A stretch of 64,000 nucleotides of DNA from Candidatus Rokuibacteriota bacterium (GTDB lineage Bacteria; Methylomirabilota; Methylomirabilia; Rokubacteriales; CSP1-6). Below are positions 23,944-35,200 of the stretch, piece by piece. The stretch spans positions 124,001 through 188,000 of the forward strand of contig JACPIQ010000068.1 of NCBI GenBank assembly GCA_016188005.1. The letters run 5' to 3'. The position numbers and the translations under genes are program-made. Positions within the stretch are counted from its first letter, which is position 1. Every line of letters begins with the position of its first letter. A model generated the notes under the pieces. It was not told the DNA's origin, made no database searches, and saw only the letters and a program-made list of their open reading frames with translations.

Positions 23944-25784
23944 CGCTCATCGCCGGCATCGCCTTCAGGGATCCGCGGCGGCCCGTGCAGGCGCACGACC
24001 TCTCGCCGCTCCTCGCCCGCGCGCCGCAGGCCGGCAAGACGTGGCGGATCGCGCTGCCGGGAGCCGGCCTGGCTGCGGCCGGCGACGGCCTCTGGGTGGA
24101 GCAATGCGAGCGGGGCTGGGCCGTGGGCGATCTCGACCTGACGAACCCCGAGGAGCTGTCCGGGCCCGAGGCCGGCACCTCACCGGAGCGGCGCCTTCTC
24201 GACTCGCTGCTCGCACGGGAGGGGCGGGGCCTCGACCAGGTGCGAGGGGCCTTCGCCGTGGCGCTATGGGACGCCCCCGCCCGGCGGCTCCTCCTCGCCG
24301 TCGATCCCTTCGGGCTGCGTCGCCTCTACTACGCCGCGACGGGAGATACCCTCGGCTTCAGCTCGCGTCCCCTCCCGGCGCTCGCCATCCCCGGGGTCAG
24401 TCGGGATCTCGATCCCGATGCCGCCTACGCGTACCTGAACTTCGGCACGGTGCCCGCGCCTCAGACCATGCACCGGGCCGTCCGCCGGCTGCCCGCCGGG
24501 CACCTCCTCGTCTGGGAGAACGGGCGCCTGACCCTCGAGCGGTACTGGGACCTCCGCTACGACGAGCGCCCGCTCCCGACAGCGGCCGCCGCGGCAGCGC
24601 TCTGGCGGCACACGGAGGAGGCAGTGCGTGAGGCGATCCGGGGCCTGGACCCGAAGCAGGCGGGGGCGTTCCTGAGCGGCGGGACGGACAGCAGCACCGT
24701 GGTGGGCTTCATGAGCCGCATGGCCGGCGAGCGCGTGAACGCCTTCTCCATCGGCTTTTCCGAGGAGCGGTACAACGAGCTCGCCTACGCCGAGCTGGCG
24801 GCCCGGCGCTTCGAGGCAGCCCACTACACGAAGCTCGTCGGCGCGGACGACGCGCTGGCCTGCGTTCCCGACCTCATCGAAGCCTACGACGAGCCGTTCG
24901 GCAACGACTCGGCGATTCCGACCTACCTCTGCGCGCGGCTGGCGCGGGATGCGGGCGTCCAGACGCTGCTCGCGGGCGACGGCGGTGACGAGATCTTCGG
25001 TGGCAACGAGCGGTACCGGCGCGAGCGCATCCTCGCGCGCTACCAGCGGCTTCCGGCGGCCCTCCGCACACGGGTCATCGAGCCGGTTCTCCGTGCCCTG
25101 CCCCCGGGGGGGCTTGGCCCCCTGGGCAAGGCCCAGCGCTACGTCCAGCGCGCGACGACGCCGAATCCGGCGCGCTTCTACGATAGTGAGTTCTTCATCG
25201 CCCGGGAGCGGAGCCGCCTCCTGCACCCGGACTTCCAGGCGGCCGTCACGCCCGACTGGCCGCGCCTGGTCGCCCAGCGGCACTTCGACGCGGCCGGGGC
25301 TGCGAGCGAGCTCAACCGGCTCCTCTACGTCGACCTCAAGATCACCCTCGCCGACAACGATCTCTTCAAGGTGACGCGGACCGCCCAGGCCGCAGGGCTG
25401 GCGGTGCGCTTCCCGCTGCTCGACCGGCGGCTGGTGGAGTTCACGGCCACCCTGCCGGCCTGGCACAAGGTTCGCGGCACCGAGAAGCGCCATCTGTTCA
25501 AGCGCGCCTTCGCCCCGCTCCTGCCCCAAGAGATTCTCGCCAAGAAGAAGCACGGCTTCGGGCTGCCGGTGTCGGACTGGCTCCGCAGCCACCGGGGATT
25601 CCGGGAGTTCGCGCGCGACACTCTGCTCTCCCGACGGGCGCTCGAGCGGGGCTACTTCGCCCCGGGCGCCGTCGAGTCCCTGTTCCGTCTCCACGCGGAG
25701 GACTCGACCGCCTTCTACGGCAGCGTGCTCTGGACCCTCGTGATGCTCGAGGCCTGGCACCAGCGGCACGGGGACCGGGCGTGA
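23940..25784 (+). CDS. Asparagine-synthetase-like protein lacking the glutaminase cysteine
   Basis: The 614 residues have the two-domain AsnB layout. The N-terminal Ntn glutaminase domain starts MTLIAGIAF instead of MCGIAG: the catalytic Cys2 is gone, and the RGPD and NGEIYN glutamine-site motifs are replaced (GWAVGDLDLTN). The C-terminal ATP-pyrophosphatase domain is intact, with AFLSGGTDSSTVVGF, FSIGFSEERYNELAYA, YDEPFGNDSAIPT, LLAGDGGDEIFGGNERY and RFPLLDRRLVEF. It may use free ammonia, take ammonia from a partner, or ligate another amine to an activated carboxylate, for example uronic-acid amidation or a beta-lactam-synthetase-like reaction. It is one of three AsnB homologues in the window. 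Confidence 0.87.
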   Translation: MTLIAGIAFRDPRRPVQAHDLSPLLARAPQAGKTWRIALPGAGLAAAGDGLWVEQCERGWAVGDLDLTNPEELSGPEAGTSPERRLLDSLLAREGRGLDQVRGAFAVALWDAPARRLLLAVDPFGLRRLYYAATGDTLGFSSRPLPALAIPGVSRDLDPDAAYAYLNFGTVPAPQTMHRAVRRLPAGHLLVWENGRLTLERYWDLRYDERPLPTAAAAAALWRHTEEAVREAIRGLDPKQAGAFLSGGTDSSTVVGFMSRMAGERVNAFSIGFSEERYNELAYAELAARRFEAAHYTKLVGADDALACVPDLIEAYDEPFGNDSAIPTYLCARLARDAGVQTLLAGDGGDEIFGGNERYRRERILARYQRLPAALRTRVIEPVLRALPPGGLGPLGKAQRYVQRATTPNPARFYDSEFFIARERSRLLHPDFQAAVTPDWPRLVAQRHFDAAGAASELNRLLYVDLKITLADNDLFKVTRTAQAAGLAVRFPLLDRRLVEFTATLPAWHKVRGTEKRHLFKRAFAPLLPQEILAKKKHGFGLPVSDWLRSHRGFREFARDTLLSRRALERGYFAPGAVESLFRLHAEDSTAFYGSVLWTLVMLEAWHQRHGDRA

Positions 25785-26785
25785 CAGCCAAGGTGGCGGT
25801 CCTCCGCGCCCTGTCGAGCGCCCTGTATCACGGCGGCATCGTGGGACCCCTCACGGCGCTGGCGGGCCGCGCGCGACGCGGGCCGACCTTCCAGGTGCTC
25901 ACCTTCCATCGAGTGGGCGATGCCGGGGATCCGTTCCTTCCGGCGATGCCGACGCGGGTCTTCGGGGCGCAGATGGCCCACATCGCCCGGCATTACCGCG
26001 TTCTCACCGTCGAGGACCTGGTGGAGCGCATGCGCTCGGGCCGCGTGCCCCGCAACGCGCTGGCCATCACCTTCGACGACGGATACCGCGACAATCTGAC
26101 CGAGGCGGCGCCCATCCTGGCCCGCCACGGCCTCCCGGCCACCATCTTCCTGACGACGGGCTGCATCGGCACCGGCCAGATCCCGTGGTTCGACCAGCTG
26201 GCCATCGCACTGAAGACCACCCCGCGAGACGCCCTGCGCCTGGCGGCCGATCGCATCCTGCCCCTCGGCACCCGGGAGGAGCGCCTCCGCGCACTCGAGG
26301 CAACCCTGGGATACCTCAAGCGCGTCACGGACGAGGAGCGCCGGGACGGCCTGGACCGGATCCTGGACCAGCTCGGGGGGAGCGCGCCAGGGGAGACGAA
26401 GAGCCTCATGCTCAGCTGGGACGAGGTGCAGACCCTCCAGGGCCTGGGCTTCGCCGTGGGCGCTCACACCGTGAGCCACCCGATCCTCTCGCGGACCTCC
26501 GCCGACCGGGCCCGGGAGGAGATCTGCGGCTGCAAGCGCGACATCGAGCGGCACCTTGGAGGGGCGATTCGCGGCTTCGCGTACCCGAACGGGGGCGCAA
26601 GGGATTACACCGAGACCGTCAAGCACCTCGTGCGCGAGGCCGGATTCGCCTGGGCGGTGACCACCCAGCACGGGCTCAACACGCCCCGGACGCCACCCCT
26701 GGAACTGCGGCGCGGCGGGCCGCGCGAGGACCATCTCCCGACCTACGCCCTGAGGCTGGCGTACTACCGCTTGGCTGAACCCTGA
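25781..26785 (+). CDS. Polysaccharide deacetylase (NodB domain)
   Basis: The 334 residues contain a NodB domain with FQVLTFHRVGD, ALAITFDDGYRDN (catalytic Asp and metal Asp), ATIFLTTGCIGTG and VGAHTVSHPILSR (metal His pair). A C-terminal FAYPNGGARDYTE segment follows. It has no signal peptide. It belongs to the general CE4 class, distinct from the exosortase-type deacetylase at 18620, so the locus has two deacetylases of different subfamilies. The GTG start overlaps the previous stop by 4 bases. The enzyme may act on GlcNAc or ManNAc units of the polymer. Confidence 0.87.
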   Translation: MTAKVAVLRALSSALYHGGIVGPLTALAGRARRGPTFQVLTFHRVGDAGDPFLPAMPTRVFGAQMAHIARHYRVLTVEDLVERMRSGRVPRNALAITFDDGYRDNLTEAAPILARHGLPATIFLTTGCIGTGQIPWFDQLAIALKTTPRDALRLAADRILPLGTREERLRALEATLGYLKRVTDEERRDGLDRILDQLGGSAPGETKSLMLSWDEVQTLQGLGFAVGAHTVSHPILSRTSADRAREEICGCKRDIERHLGGAIRGFAYPNGGARDYTETVKHLVREAGFAWAVTTQHGLNTPRTPPLELRRGGPREDHLPTYALRLAYYRLAEP

Positions 26786-26803
26786 CCGTGGAGGATCCTC
26801 CCC

Positions 26804-28638
<1,835 letters not shown>

Positions 28639-28642
<4 letters not shown>

Positions 28643-29892
28643 GTTTCAGGACCGTCTTCGTCGCGCCGCGCGTCCCGTACCCGCTAGACTCGGGACTGAC
28701 CCAGCGGATGTTCCACGTCCTGAACGCGCTGACCAGTCTGGGCCCCGTGGATCTCGTGTGCTATCGTGATAATCAGCTTCCGTGCGACGATGGCGATCTC
28801 GGACCGCTACGCGACCTTTGCGACACGCTCCAAGCCCTGCCCTATCCGTCAGCGCCCGGGCACGCCAGCTCCCGGAGCCGGCGGGACGTGCTCCGGCAGT
28901 TCGTGATCTCGCGGACACCGCATCTCGTCAGCGACTTCGCGGGCGTGCCGCTCGTCGAGCGCGCCGCAGCGCTGGCCCAGCGGGCCGACCTCGTCTGGGC
29001 CGAGCGCATCTTCGTGGCCGAGTGGCTGACCACGGATCGCGGCAAGACCATCGTCGATCTCGACGACCTCGAGTCCGTAAAGCAGAATCGGCGGCTAACA
29101 CTCGAGCCCGCGGGCCCGTGGGGCCTCGCCCTCCGCCTGGACAACCTGAAGCTCCGCCGGCTGGAGCGGCGGGCGCCATCGCGCTATGCCCGCGTCGTCG
29201 TGTGCTCGAACCCGGACCGACGGTTCTTCCCCGCCCGCCACCGCGGCGCGGTGCTCGTCGTGCCCAACGGTGTCCCGGCCCGGTTGCTCCACGCTCCGAC
29301 GCGGCCACGCGATCCCGCGAGTCTCGTCCTTGTCGGCACCATGCGGTACGAGCCCAACGTCGATGCGGCGATGTGGCTCGTCCGCGAGATCCTCCCTCGG
29401 GTCGCCGAGGCGGTGCCCGACGTGCGGCTGTACTTGGTCGGTGACGATCTGCGGGGGACCCTCGGCCGCATGCACGACGGACACCGCATCATCGTTACCG
29501 GCCGCGTCGACGACGTCGCCCCCTATGTGTCGCGCGCCACGGTGAGCCTGGCGCCGCTCCGCGTCGGCGGCGGAACGCGGATCAAGATCCTCGAGGCCTT
29601 CGCGCTGGGCACCCCCGTGGTGTCGACTTCCATCGGCGCTGAGGGGTTGGACGTCGTTCCGGGGCGCCATCTCAGGATCGCGGACACGCCGGAGTCCTTC
29701 GCGGCTGCGGTCGTGGACCTCCTGCGCGACCCCGTGGCCCGCGAGTCGCTGGCCGAGGCGGGGCGCCGCCTCGTCGCGGAGTGGTATACCTGGGAAGCGA
29801 TCGGGACCCGGCTCGGCGCAGACCTTCGGGAGCTGCTCGCCCACCGCAGCGAGCCGGCTGCGGCCGGGCGATCCCGTCTGAGCGCGTGGTGA
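28639..29892 (+). CDS. Glycosyltransferase, GT4-like
   Basis: The 417 residues have a GT-B fold. The N terminus is TVFVAPRVPYPLDSGLTQRMFHVL, with IVDLDDLESVKQNRR in the middle. The C-terminal half carries LVLVGTMRYEPNVDAAMWLVREILPRV, APLRVGGGTRIKILEAFALGTPVVST and a donor-binding Glu. The G-GTR-KILEA pattern is close to the exosortase-associated and capsule glycosyltransferases. The linkage made is unknown. It is coupled by ATGA overlap to glmS and followed by the GT2 pair. Confidence 0.85.
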
Positions 29893-29897
29893 CCACG

Positions 29898-30869
29898 ATG
29901 GACGTCACCGTGATCGTCTGCACCTACAACCGGGCCGCGTCCCTGCGTGACACGCTCGAGGCGCTGAGGGAACAGCAGGTCCCTCCGACGCTCGCCTGGG
30001 AAGTGGTGGTCGTGGACAACAACTCGCACGACGAGACCGGGGCGGTCGTACGGGAGTTCGCCGCCCGTGGTCCGATGCCCGTCAAGTACGTGTTCGAGTC
30101 CAGGCAGGGAGTGAGCGCGGCCCGGAACGCCGGCATCGACCACGCCACGGGGGACATCATCGCATTCACCGACGACGATGTGCTCCCGGGCCCGGACTGG
30201 GTTGCCGCGATCCTTCCTCTGCTTCGCGAGCACTCCGCAGACATCCTCGGCGGCCGCGTCCTCCCCCGCTGGCCCCGTCCGGCGCCTCCGTGGCTCAGCG
30301 GGTCCCGGACCCTCCTGCACGCCCTCGCCCTGATGGACCACGGGACCGTCGAGCGGATCACCCCCGCGACCCGTCACCCTCGCGTGTGGACCTGCAACGT
30401 GGCCATCAGGCGCGAGGCCATTGCCCGAGTCGGCTCCTTCGACCCCGGTCTGGGACGGAGGGGGGCGAAGCTCCACGGGGGAGAAGACACCGATTTCCTG
30501 TCCCGCGCTCTGGCCCATGGCGTCGCGGTTGTCTACGACCCGCGCCTCCTCGTGTGGCACAAGATCCCCGCGGCGCGGATGCGCCGGTCCTACTTCCGGC
30601 GGTGGCACTTCGAGGGCGCCGAGGGAATGGCGCTGCAGGCCGGGCCCCCGGAGGGCCGCCGGCTCCTGGGCGTCTCCCTCTTCAGCTACCGGTGGCTCCT
30701 CGTCCGGCTGGCGGCCTGGCTGGTCGCCGCCTGCCGGAGGCGGCCGGATGCCCTGGAGCTCCAGCTGGACTTCCTCGCCGCCGCTGGCCGCTGGTGGGGG
30801 GAATGGCGGGCGTCGAGAGCCGGCGGGGAGCAGCCGGCTGGCGGCCGCGCCCGTCACGGCGCGGAGTGA
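29898..30869 (+). CDS. GT2 glycosyltransferase, tandem copy 1
   Basis: The protein of 323 residues has a GT-A fold. It shows VTVIVCTYNRAASLRDTLEAL, VVVVDNNSHDETGAVVREFA, SRQGVSAARNAGIDHATG, and the metal-binding FTDDDVLPGPDW (DxD equivalent). The late segment has GEDTDFLSRAL, then WHKIPAARMRRSYFRRWHFEGAEGM (read in parts). The C terminus has SLFSYRWLLVRLAAWLV, a possible membrane-associated helix, and DFLAAAGRWWGEW. A GTG at 29889, in frame and overlapping the preceding TGA, is an alternative start. The next gene is a close paralogue in direct repeat. Confidence 0.88.
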   Translation: MDVTVIVCTYNRAASLRDTLEALREQQVPPTLAWEVVVVDNNSHDETGAVVREFAARGPMPVKYVFESRQGVSAARNAGIDHATGDIIAFTDDDVLPGPDWVAAILPLLREHSADILGGRVLPRWPRPAPPWLSGSRTLLHALALMDHGTVERITPATRHPRVWTCNVAIRREAIARVGSFDPGLGRRGAKLHGGEDTDFLSRALAHGVAVVYDPRLLVWHKIPAARMRRSYFRRWHFEGAEGMALQAGPPEGRRLLGVSLFSYRWLLVRLAAWLVAACRRRPDALELQLDFLAAAGRWWGEWRASRAGGEQPAGGRARHGAE

Positions 30870-30874
30870 CCAGG

Positions 30875-31819
30875 ATGGATATGACGGTCATGGTGTGCAC
30901 CCACAACCGTGCGCCCTCGCTGCGCCACACGCTGGAGGCGCTTGCGGCCCAGCGGTCTCCCGTGGCGGTCGACTGGGAAATCGTCATCGTGGACAACAAC
31001 TCCCGCGACGAGACCGCGACCGTGGTGCGGGAATTCGCCGCCCGGGCTCCGGCACCGGTGACCTACCTCTTCGAGCCCCGGCAGGGCGTGAGCTGGGCCC
31101 GGAATGCAGGGGTGGCGGTGGGCAAGGGGGAGGTCGTCGCCTTTACCGATGACGACGTGAGGCCGGCCTCCGACTGGGTCGCGATGCTGTGGACCCTGCT
31201 GAGCGAGTCGAAGGCCGACATGATCGGAGGGCGGATCCTGCCCGACTGGTCGGGTCCGCTCCCCGGATGGCTTGCTCGGAATCGGTGGCTCTACGGTAAT
31301 CTGGCTCTCGTGGACCATGAACACCGGGAGTGGCTGGTGCAGGAGCGTGGAACTCTCCAGCTCTGGTGTGCCAACCTGGCGGCTCGGCGCTCTCTCCTGG
31401 ACACCATCGGGCCTTTCGACGTCACCCTGGGTCGAGTCGGGACCCGGCTCAAGAGCGGCGAGGACGTGGACATGGTCAGGCGAGCCCTGGCGGCGGGCGC
31501 CCATGTCCTGTACGACCCGCGGCTGGTCGTGTGGCACAAGATCCCGGAGGAACGGATGCGCCCATCGTACTTCCGGCGCTGGCACTTCGACGGCGCCGAG
31601 GGAATGGCCCTGCGGGCCGGGCCCCCGGCGGGCCACCGGCTCCTTGGCGTCTCCCTCTTCAGCTACCGGTGGCTCCTCGCGCGGCTGGCGGCCTGGCTCT
31701 CCGCTCTCTGCCGGCGGCGGGACGCCTTCGAGCGCGAGCTGGACTTCCTCGCCGCTGCCGGCCGCTGGTGGGGGGAGTGGCAGGTATCGAGGACCGGTCG
31801 GGGGCGGCACTCTCCATGA
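30875..31819 (+). CDS. GT2 glycosyltransferase, tandem copy 2
   Basis: The 314 residues are closely similar to the preceding gene from end to end. Seen are MTVMVCTHNRAPSLRHTLEAL, VIVDNNSRDETATVVREFAAR, PRQGVSWARNAGVAVGKG, FTDDDVRPASDW, SGEDVDMVRRALAAGA, FRRWHFDGAEGMALRAGPPAGHR (in parts), SLFSYRWLLARLAAWL and DFLAAAGRWWGEW. The pair probably arose by duplication and then diverged in the acceptor-binding middle part. ATG 30875 is chosen; a GTG at 30866 overlapping the preceding stop is possible. The TGA overlaps the start of the ligase gene. Confidence 0.88.
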   Translation: MDMTVMVCTHNRAPSLRHTLEALAAQRSPVAVDWEIVIVDNNSRDETATVVREFAARAPAPVTYLFEPRQGVSWARNAGVAVGKGEVVAFTDDDVRPASDWVAMLWTLLSESKADMIGGRILPDWSGPLPGWLARNRWLYGNLALVDHEHREWLVQERGTLQLWCANLAARRSLLDTIGPFDVTLGRVGTRLKSGEDVDMVRRALAAGAHVLYDPRLVVWHKIPEERMRPSYFRRWHFDGAEGMALRAGPPAGHRLLGVSLFSYRWLLARLAAWLSALCRRRDAFERELDFLAAAGRWWGEWQVSRTGRGRHSP

Positions 31820-33180
31820 GCGGGCTCAGGGACGTCGTCTTCACCATTCTTCTCCTGGGGCTGGTGCCGGTGAGCTTCAGGCGCCCCTGGGTGGGCGTGC
31901 TGGCCTGGTCGTGGATCGCGTACATGGCCCCCCATCAGCTCACGTGGGGCTTCGGGCGCGTGCTCCCGGTCGCCATGCTCATCGGGGTCGCCACCCTCGC
32001 CGGATTCCTGCTCACCAAGGACCGCAAGCCCGTCCCCCGCGTCACCGGCACCGTCCTCATGACGGCCCTCGCCGCTCACTTCACGCTGACGACCCTCCTC
32101 GCCCACAACCCGACGCTGGCCGCGGGCAAGCTGGACTGGGTCCTCAAGTCCATGCTGATGACCTTCGTGACGATGGCGCTCTTCCAGGACCGCGCCCGCC
32201 TCCGAGCCCTCTACCTGGTGATGGCGCTGTCGCTGGGCTTCTACGGCTTCAAGGGCGGGCTGTGGGTGCTCCGCACCGGCGGCGGCGAGGTGGTGCAGGG
32301 TCCCGGCACCACCTTCTTCGCCGACAACAACACCCTGGGGCTCGCCCTCTGCATGGTGCTGCCGCTGCTGCTCTACCTGTCGCGGGAGGAGCCGCGCCGG
32401 TGGCTCAAGCTGCTCCTGCGCGCGACCTTCGCCCTCACCATCATCGCCATCCTGTTCACCTACTCCCGGGGCGCCTTTCTCGGCCTGACGGTGATCCTGG
32501 CTATCCTCATCTGGCGCTCCCCCTGGCGCCTGCGGTTTGCCGTCGCGATCGTCGTCGCCGCACTCGTCGCCGCGCCCTTGCTCCCGGAGCGCCTGTGGCT
32601 GCGCCTCGGCTCCATCTCCGACCAGGAGAGCGCCGAGACGCGCGACCAGTCCGCCGCGGGACGCATCGAGGCCTGGAGCGTCGCCTGGAACCTGGCGCTC
32701 AGCCGCCCGTTCACCGGCGCCGGTTTCCGCGCCTTCCACAACGCGGAGATCTGGGACAGGTACCACCCCGGGCTCTACGTCAAGGTCCGGGACGCCCACA
32801 GCCTGTACTTCGAGGTCCTGGGCGAGCATGGCTTCCTCGGCTTTGCCCTCTACATGGCGCTCCTGCTCAACACGCTCGTCCACCTCAGGCGGATCCGGAA
32901 GCGCTGGCGGGGCGATCCCGAGCACGGCTACCTGTCCCGCTACGCCGAGATGACCCAGCTGTCCCTGTATCCCTTCCTGGTGGCGGGGGCCTTCCTCACC
33001 GTCGCCTACTTCGATCTCTACCAGCACCTCATCGGTACCAGCATCGTGCTGCAGACCCTGGCGGCGCGGGCGGAGGCGGCGGAGGCGGCGGCGGTCACCG
33101 TGCCCCGGACCGCCCGGCTCCAGCCCTTCCGGGGCCGCCGGCACGGCGCGCCCGTTCCATCGAGGACACGCCATGCTTGA
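31816..33180 (+). CDS. O-antigen ligase/polymerase-like membrane protein (exosortase-associated)
   Basis: The 454 residues form a polytopic inner-membrane protein with about 10-12 hydrophobic segments. A long periplasmic loop (about 255-330) carries RDQSAAGRIEAWSVAWNLALSRPFTGAGFRAF, a pattern of the Wzy_C/WaaL family. The N terminus (FTILLLGLVPVSFRRPWVGVLAWSWIAYMAPHQLTWGF, in parts) and the FFADNNTLGLAL motif match the 'probable O-glycosylation ligase, exosortase A-associated' family (TIGR03097-like). It would polymerise or ligate lipid-linked glycan in the periplasm. The C-terminal 40 residues are basic and cytoplasmic. Confidence 0.88.
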   Translation: MSGLRDVVFTILLLGLVPVSFRRPWVGVLAWSWIAYMAPHQLTWGFGRVLPVAMLIGVATLAGFLLTKDRKPVPRVTGTVLMTALAAHFTLTTLLAHNPTLAAGKLDWVLKSMLMTFVTMALFQDRARLRALYLVMALSLGFYGFKGGLWVLRTGGGEVVQGPGTTFFADNNTLGLALCMVLPLLLYLSREEPRRWLKLLLRATFALTIIAILFTYSRGAFLGLTVILAILIWRSPWRLRFAVAIVVAALVAAPLLPERLWLRLGSISDQESAETRDQSAAGRIEAWSVAWNLALSRPFTGAGFRAFHNAEIWDRYHPGLYVKVRDAHSLYFEVLGEHGFLGFALYMALLLNTLVHLRRIRKRWRGDPEHGYLSRYAEMTQLSLYPFLVAGAFLTVAYFDLYQHLIGTSIVLQTLAARAEAAEAAAVTVPRTARLQPFRGRRHGAPVPSRTRHA

Positions 33181-33955
33181 GATGATCGCCGACCTCTGGC
33201 GCCATCGCGACCTGATCGTCAGCTTCGCGCGCCGCGACATCAAGGCGCGCTACAAGCAGACGGTGCTGGGCATCGCCTGGGCCGTGCTGCAGCCGCTGTC
33301 CATGATGGTCGTCTTCACCCTGGTCTTCTCCCTCTTCGCGAAGATCCCGAGCGACGGCCTGCCCTATCCGATCTTCGCGTACAGCGGCCTCATCTTCTGG
33401 ACCTACTTCGCCAGCGCCATCAGCGGCGGCACCACCACCATGGTGGGGAACTCCTCCCTGATCCGGAAGATCCACTTCCCGCGGGCGACGCTCCTCGTGG
33501 CCGTCCTCATCGCGGGCTCCCTCGATCTCCTGGTGTCCGCGTCCCTCTTCCTCGCCATGATGGCGTACTACCACGTCGCCGTGACGCTCACCGCCCTCTG
33601 GGCGCTCCCTCTGCTCGTGGTCCAGATGCTCTTCGCCCTCGGTGTCGCGAGTCTCACCTCGGCCGCACACGTCAACTTCCGCGACATCGGTCACGGCCTG
33701 CCGCTGCTCCTCCAGCTCTGGATGTTCGCGAGCCCCGTCGCCTACCCGATCAGCGTCATCCCGGAGTGGCTCCTGCCCTTCTACCTCCTCAATCCGATGG
33801 CGCCCATCATCGACGGCTACCGACGGGCCCTCCTCCACGGCGTGGCGCCCGATCTGGCTGCCGTCGGGCTCAGCGCCCTCGCCGTCACCCTCTTCGCGAT
33901 CCTCGCCCTGTCCGTCTTCAGGCGGGCGGAGCGCACCTTCGCCGATGTCATCTGA
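33173..33955 (+). CDS. ABC-2 type polysaccharide exporter permease (Wzm-like)
   Basis: Inner-membrane half of an ABC exporter moving lipid-linked polysaccharide to the periplasm. The 260 residues contain six membrane segments. The N terminus LIVSFARRDIKARYKQTVLGIAWAVLQPL carries the typical amphipathic helix and the YKQTxLGxxWxxxxP motif, followed by FAYSGLIFWTYFASAI, VGNSSLIRKIHFPRATL and FASPVAYP. The ATG overlaps the ligase gene by 8 bases, and the ATPase gene follows after 6 bases, so the three are one unit. Confidence 0.93.
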   Translation: MLEMIADLWRHRDLIVSFARRDIKARYKQTVLGIAWAVLQPLSMMVVFTLVFSLFAKIPSDGLPYPIFAYSGLIFWTYFASAISGGTTTMVGNSSLIRKIHFPRATLLVAVLIAGSLDLLVSASLFLAMMAYYHVAVTLTALWALPLLVVQMLFALGVASLTSAAHVNFRDIGHGLPLLLQLWMFASPVAYPISVIPEWLLPFYLLNPMAPIIDGYRRALLHGVAPDLAAVGLSALAVTLFAILALSVFRRAERTFADVI

Positions 33956-33961
33956 GAGATC

Positions 33962-35200
33962 ATGATGCCCACCCAGGACACGACGGTCGAGCTGGACAAG
34001 GTCTCCAAGCGCTACCGGCTCCGGCGAGGCTGGTACGTGACGTCCATCAGGGACGAGGTTGGGCGCCTCACCGCCCGGCTGATGGGCCGGCCCGCGCCGC
34101 CCCGGGAGGAGTTCTGGGCGCTCCGGGACGTGACGTTCTCCCTCAAGCGGGGCGACGTGCTGGGCCTCGTCGGCGCCAACGGAGCAGGCAAGAGCACGCT
34201 CCTGAAGATCCTCTCCGGCGTCACGGTGCCGACCCTTGGCACCTTCAGCGCCACGGGACGCCTGGGGGCGCTCATCGAGGTGGGGGCCGGCTTCCACCCC
34301 GAGCTGACCGGCCGCGAGAACATCTTCCTCAACGGCACCATCATGGGGATGCCCCGGCGCGAGGTGCAGGGCAAGTTCGACCGCATCGTCAGCTTCGCGG
34401 AGATCGAGCGCTTCATCGACACGCCGATCAAGTTCTACTCCTCGGGCATGCAGATGCGGCTGGGCTTCTCGGTGGCCGCCCACACCGACCCCGATATCCT
34501 GCTGATCGACGAGATCCTGGCGGTGGGCGACGCCTCCTTCCAGGCCAAGTGCCTCAACAAGCTGGCCGAGCTGAAGGACCAGGACAAGACGATCATCCTG
34601 GTGTCCCACAACCTCACCAACATCACCGAGCACTCGAGGGTCGTGGCCTGGCTCGACCGGGGGAAGCTCAGGATGATCGGGGAGCCCGAGAGCGTCGTGA
34701 ACGCGTACCTCGAGCATGTGACGGCCGGCATGACCTCGGCCGACGCCGGGACGGCATCCGTGCGCGGGGACAATCCGCAGGTCTCCATCCTGTCCGTGGC
34801 CACCCGGGACGCTCAGGAGACCGCGCGCACGACCTTCGATCGCGGCGACACCGTGCTCGTGGACATCACCTACGCGGCGGCGGCGGCGGTCCCGGGCGCC
34901 GTCTTCGGAGTCTCGGTCCACGACGTCCACGGCTACCCCCTGGGCGGCATCGTCACGGATCCGGACTGCATCAAGATCACCGCGCCCTCGGAGCGCGCGG
35001 TGCTGCGGTTGACGCTCGACCCGCTCCTCTTCAACCGCGGCACCTACACGTTCTCTGTCCACGTCCAGGATCCGCGCCTCAAGAAGTACTACGACCTGAG
35101 GCGGCGGGCGGCCCGGATCACGATCGATGGCCAGCGGGCCTCGGGGCGAGACGCCACCGGATACATCCACTACCCGCACCAGTGGGAGCAACTGCGATGA
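33962..35200 (+). CDS. ABC exporter ATPase with Wzt-type C-terminal domain
   Basis: Partner of the permease at 33173. The 412 residues comprise an ATPase domain (about 1-240) with Walker A GANGAGKST, signature SSGMQMRLGFSVA and Walker B DILLIDEILAVGD, then the switch-region VSHN. A C-terminal beta-sandwich domain (about 270-400) has VDITYAAAA, GVSVHDVHGYPLGG and GTYTFSVHVQDPRLKKYYDLR. In Wzt proteins the C-terminal domain recognises the modified non-reducing end of the glycan. The terminal tailoring (methyl, acyl) encoded nearby may therefore be the export signal. The ATG at 33962 is followed by a second ATG; either works. Confidence 0.92.
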   Translation: MMPTQDTTVELDKVSKRYRLRRGWYVTSIRDEVGRLTARLMGRPAPPREEFWALRDVTFSLKRGDVLGLVGANGAGKSTLLKILSGVTVPTLGTFSATGRLGALIEVGAGFHPELTGRENIFLNGTIMGMPRREVQGKFDRIVSFAEIERFIDTPIKFYSSGMQMRLGFSVAAHTDPDILLIDEILAVGDASFQAKCLNKLAELKDQDKTIILVSHNLTNITEHSRVVAWLDRGKLRMIGEPESVVNAYLEHVTAGMTSADAGTASVRGDNPQVSILSVATRDAQETARTTFDRGDTVLVDITYAAAAAVPGAVFGVSVHDVHGYPLGGIVTDPDCIKITAPSERAVLRLTLDPLLFNRGTYTFSVHVQDPRLKKYYDLRRRAARITIDGQRASGRDATGYIHYPHQWEQLR

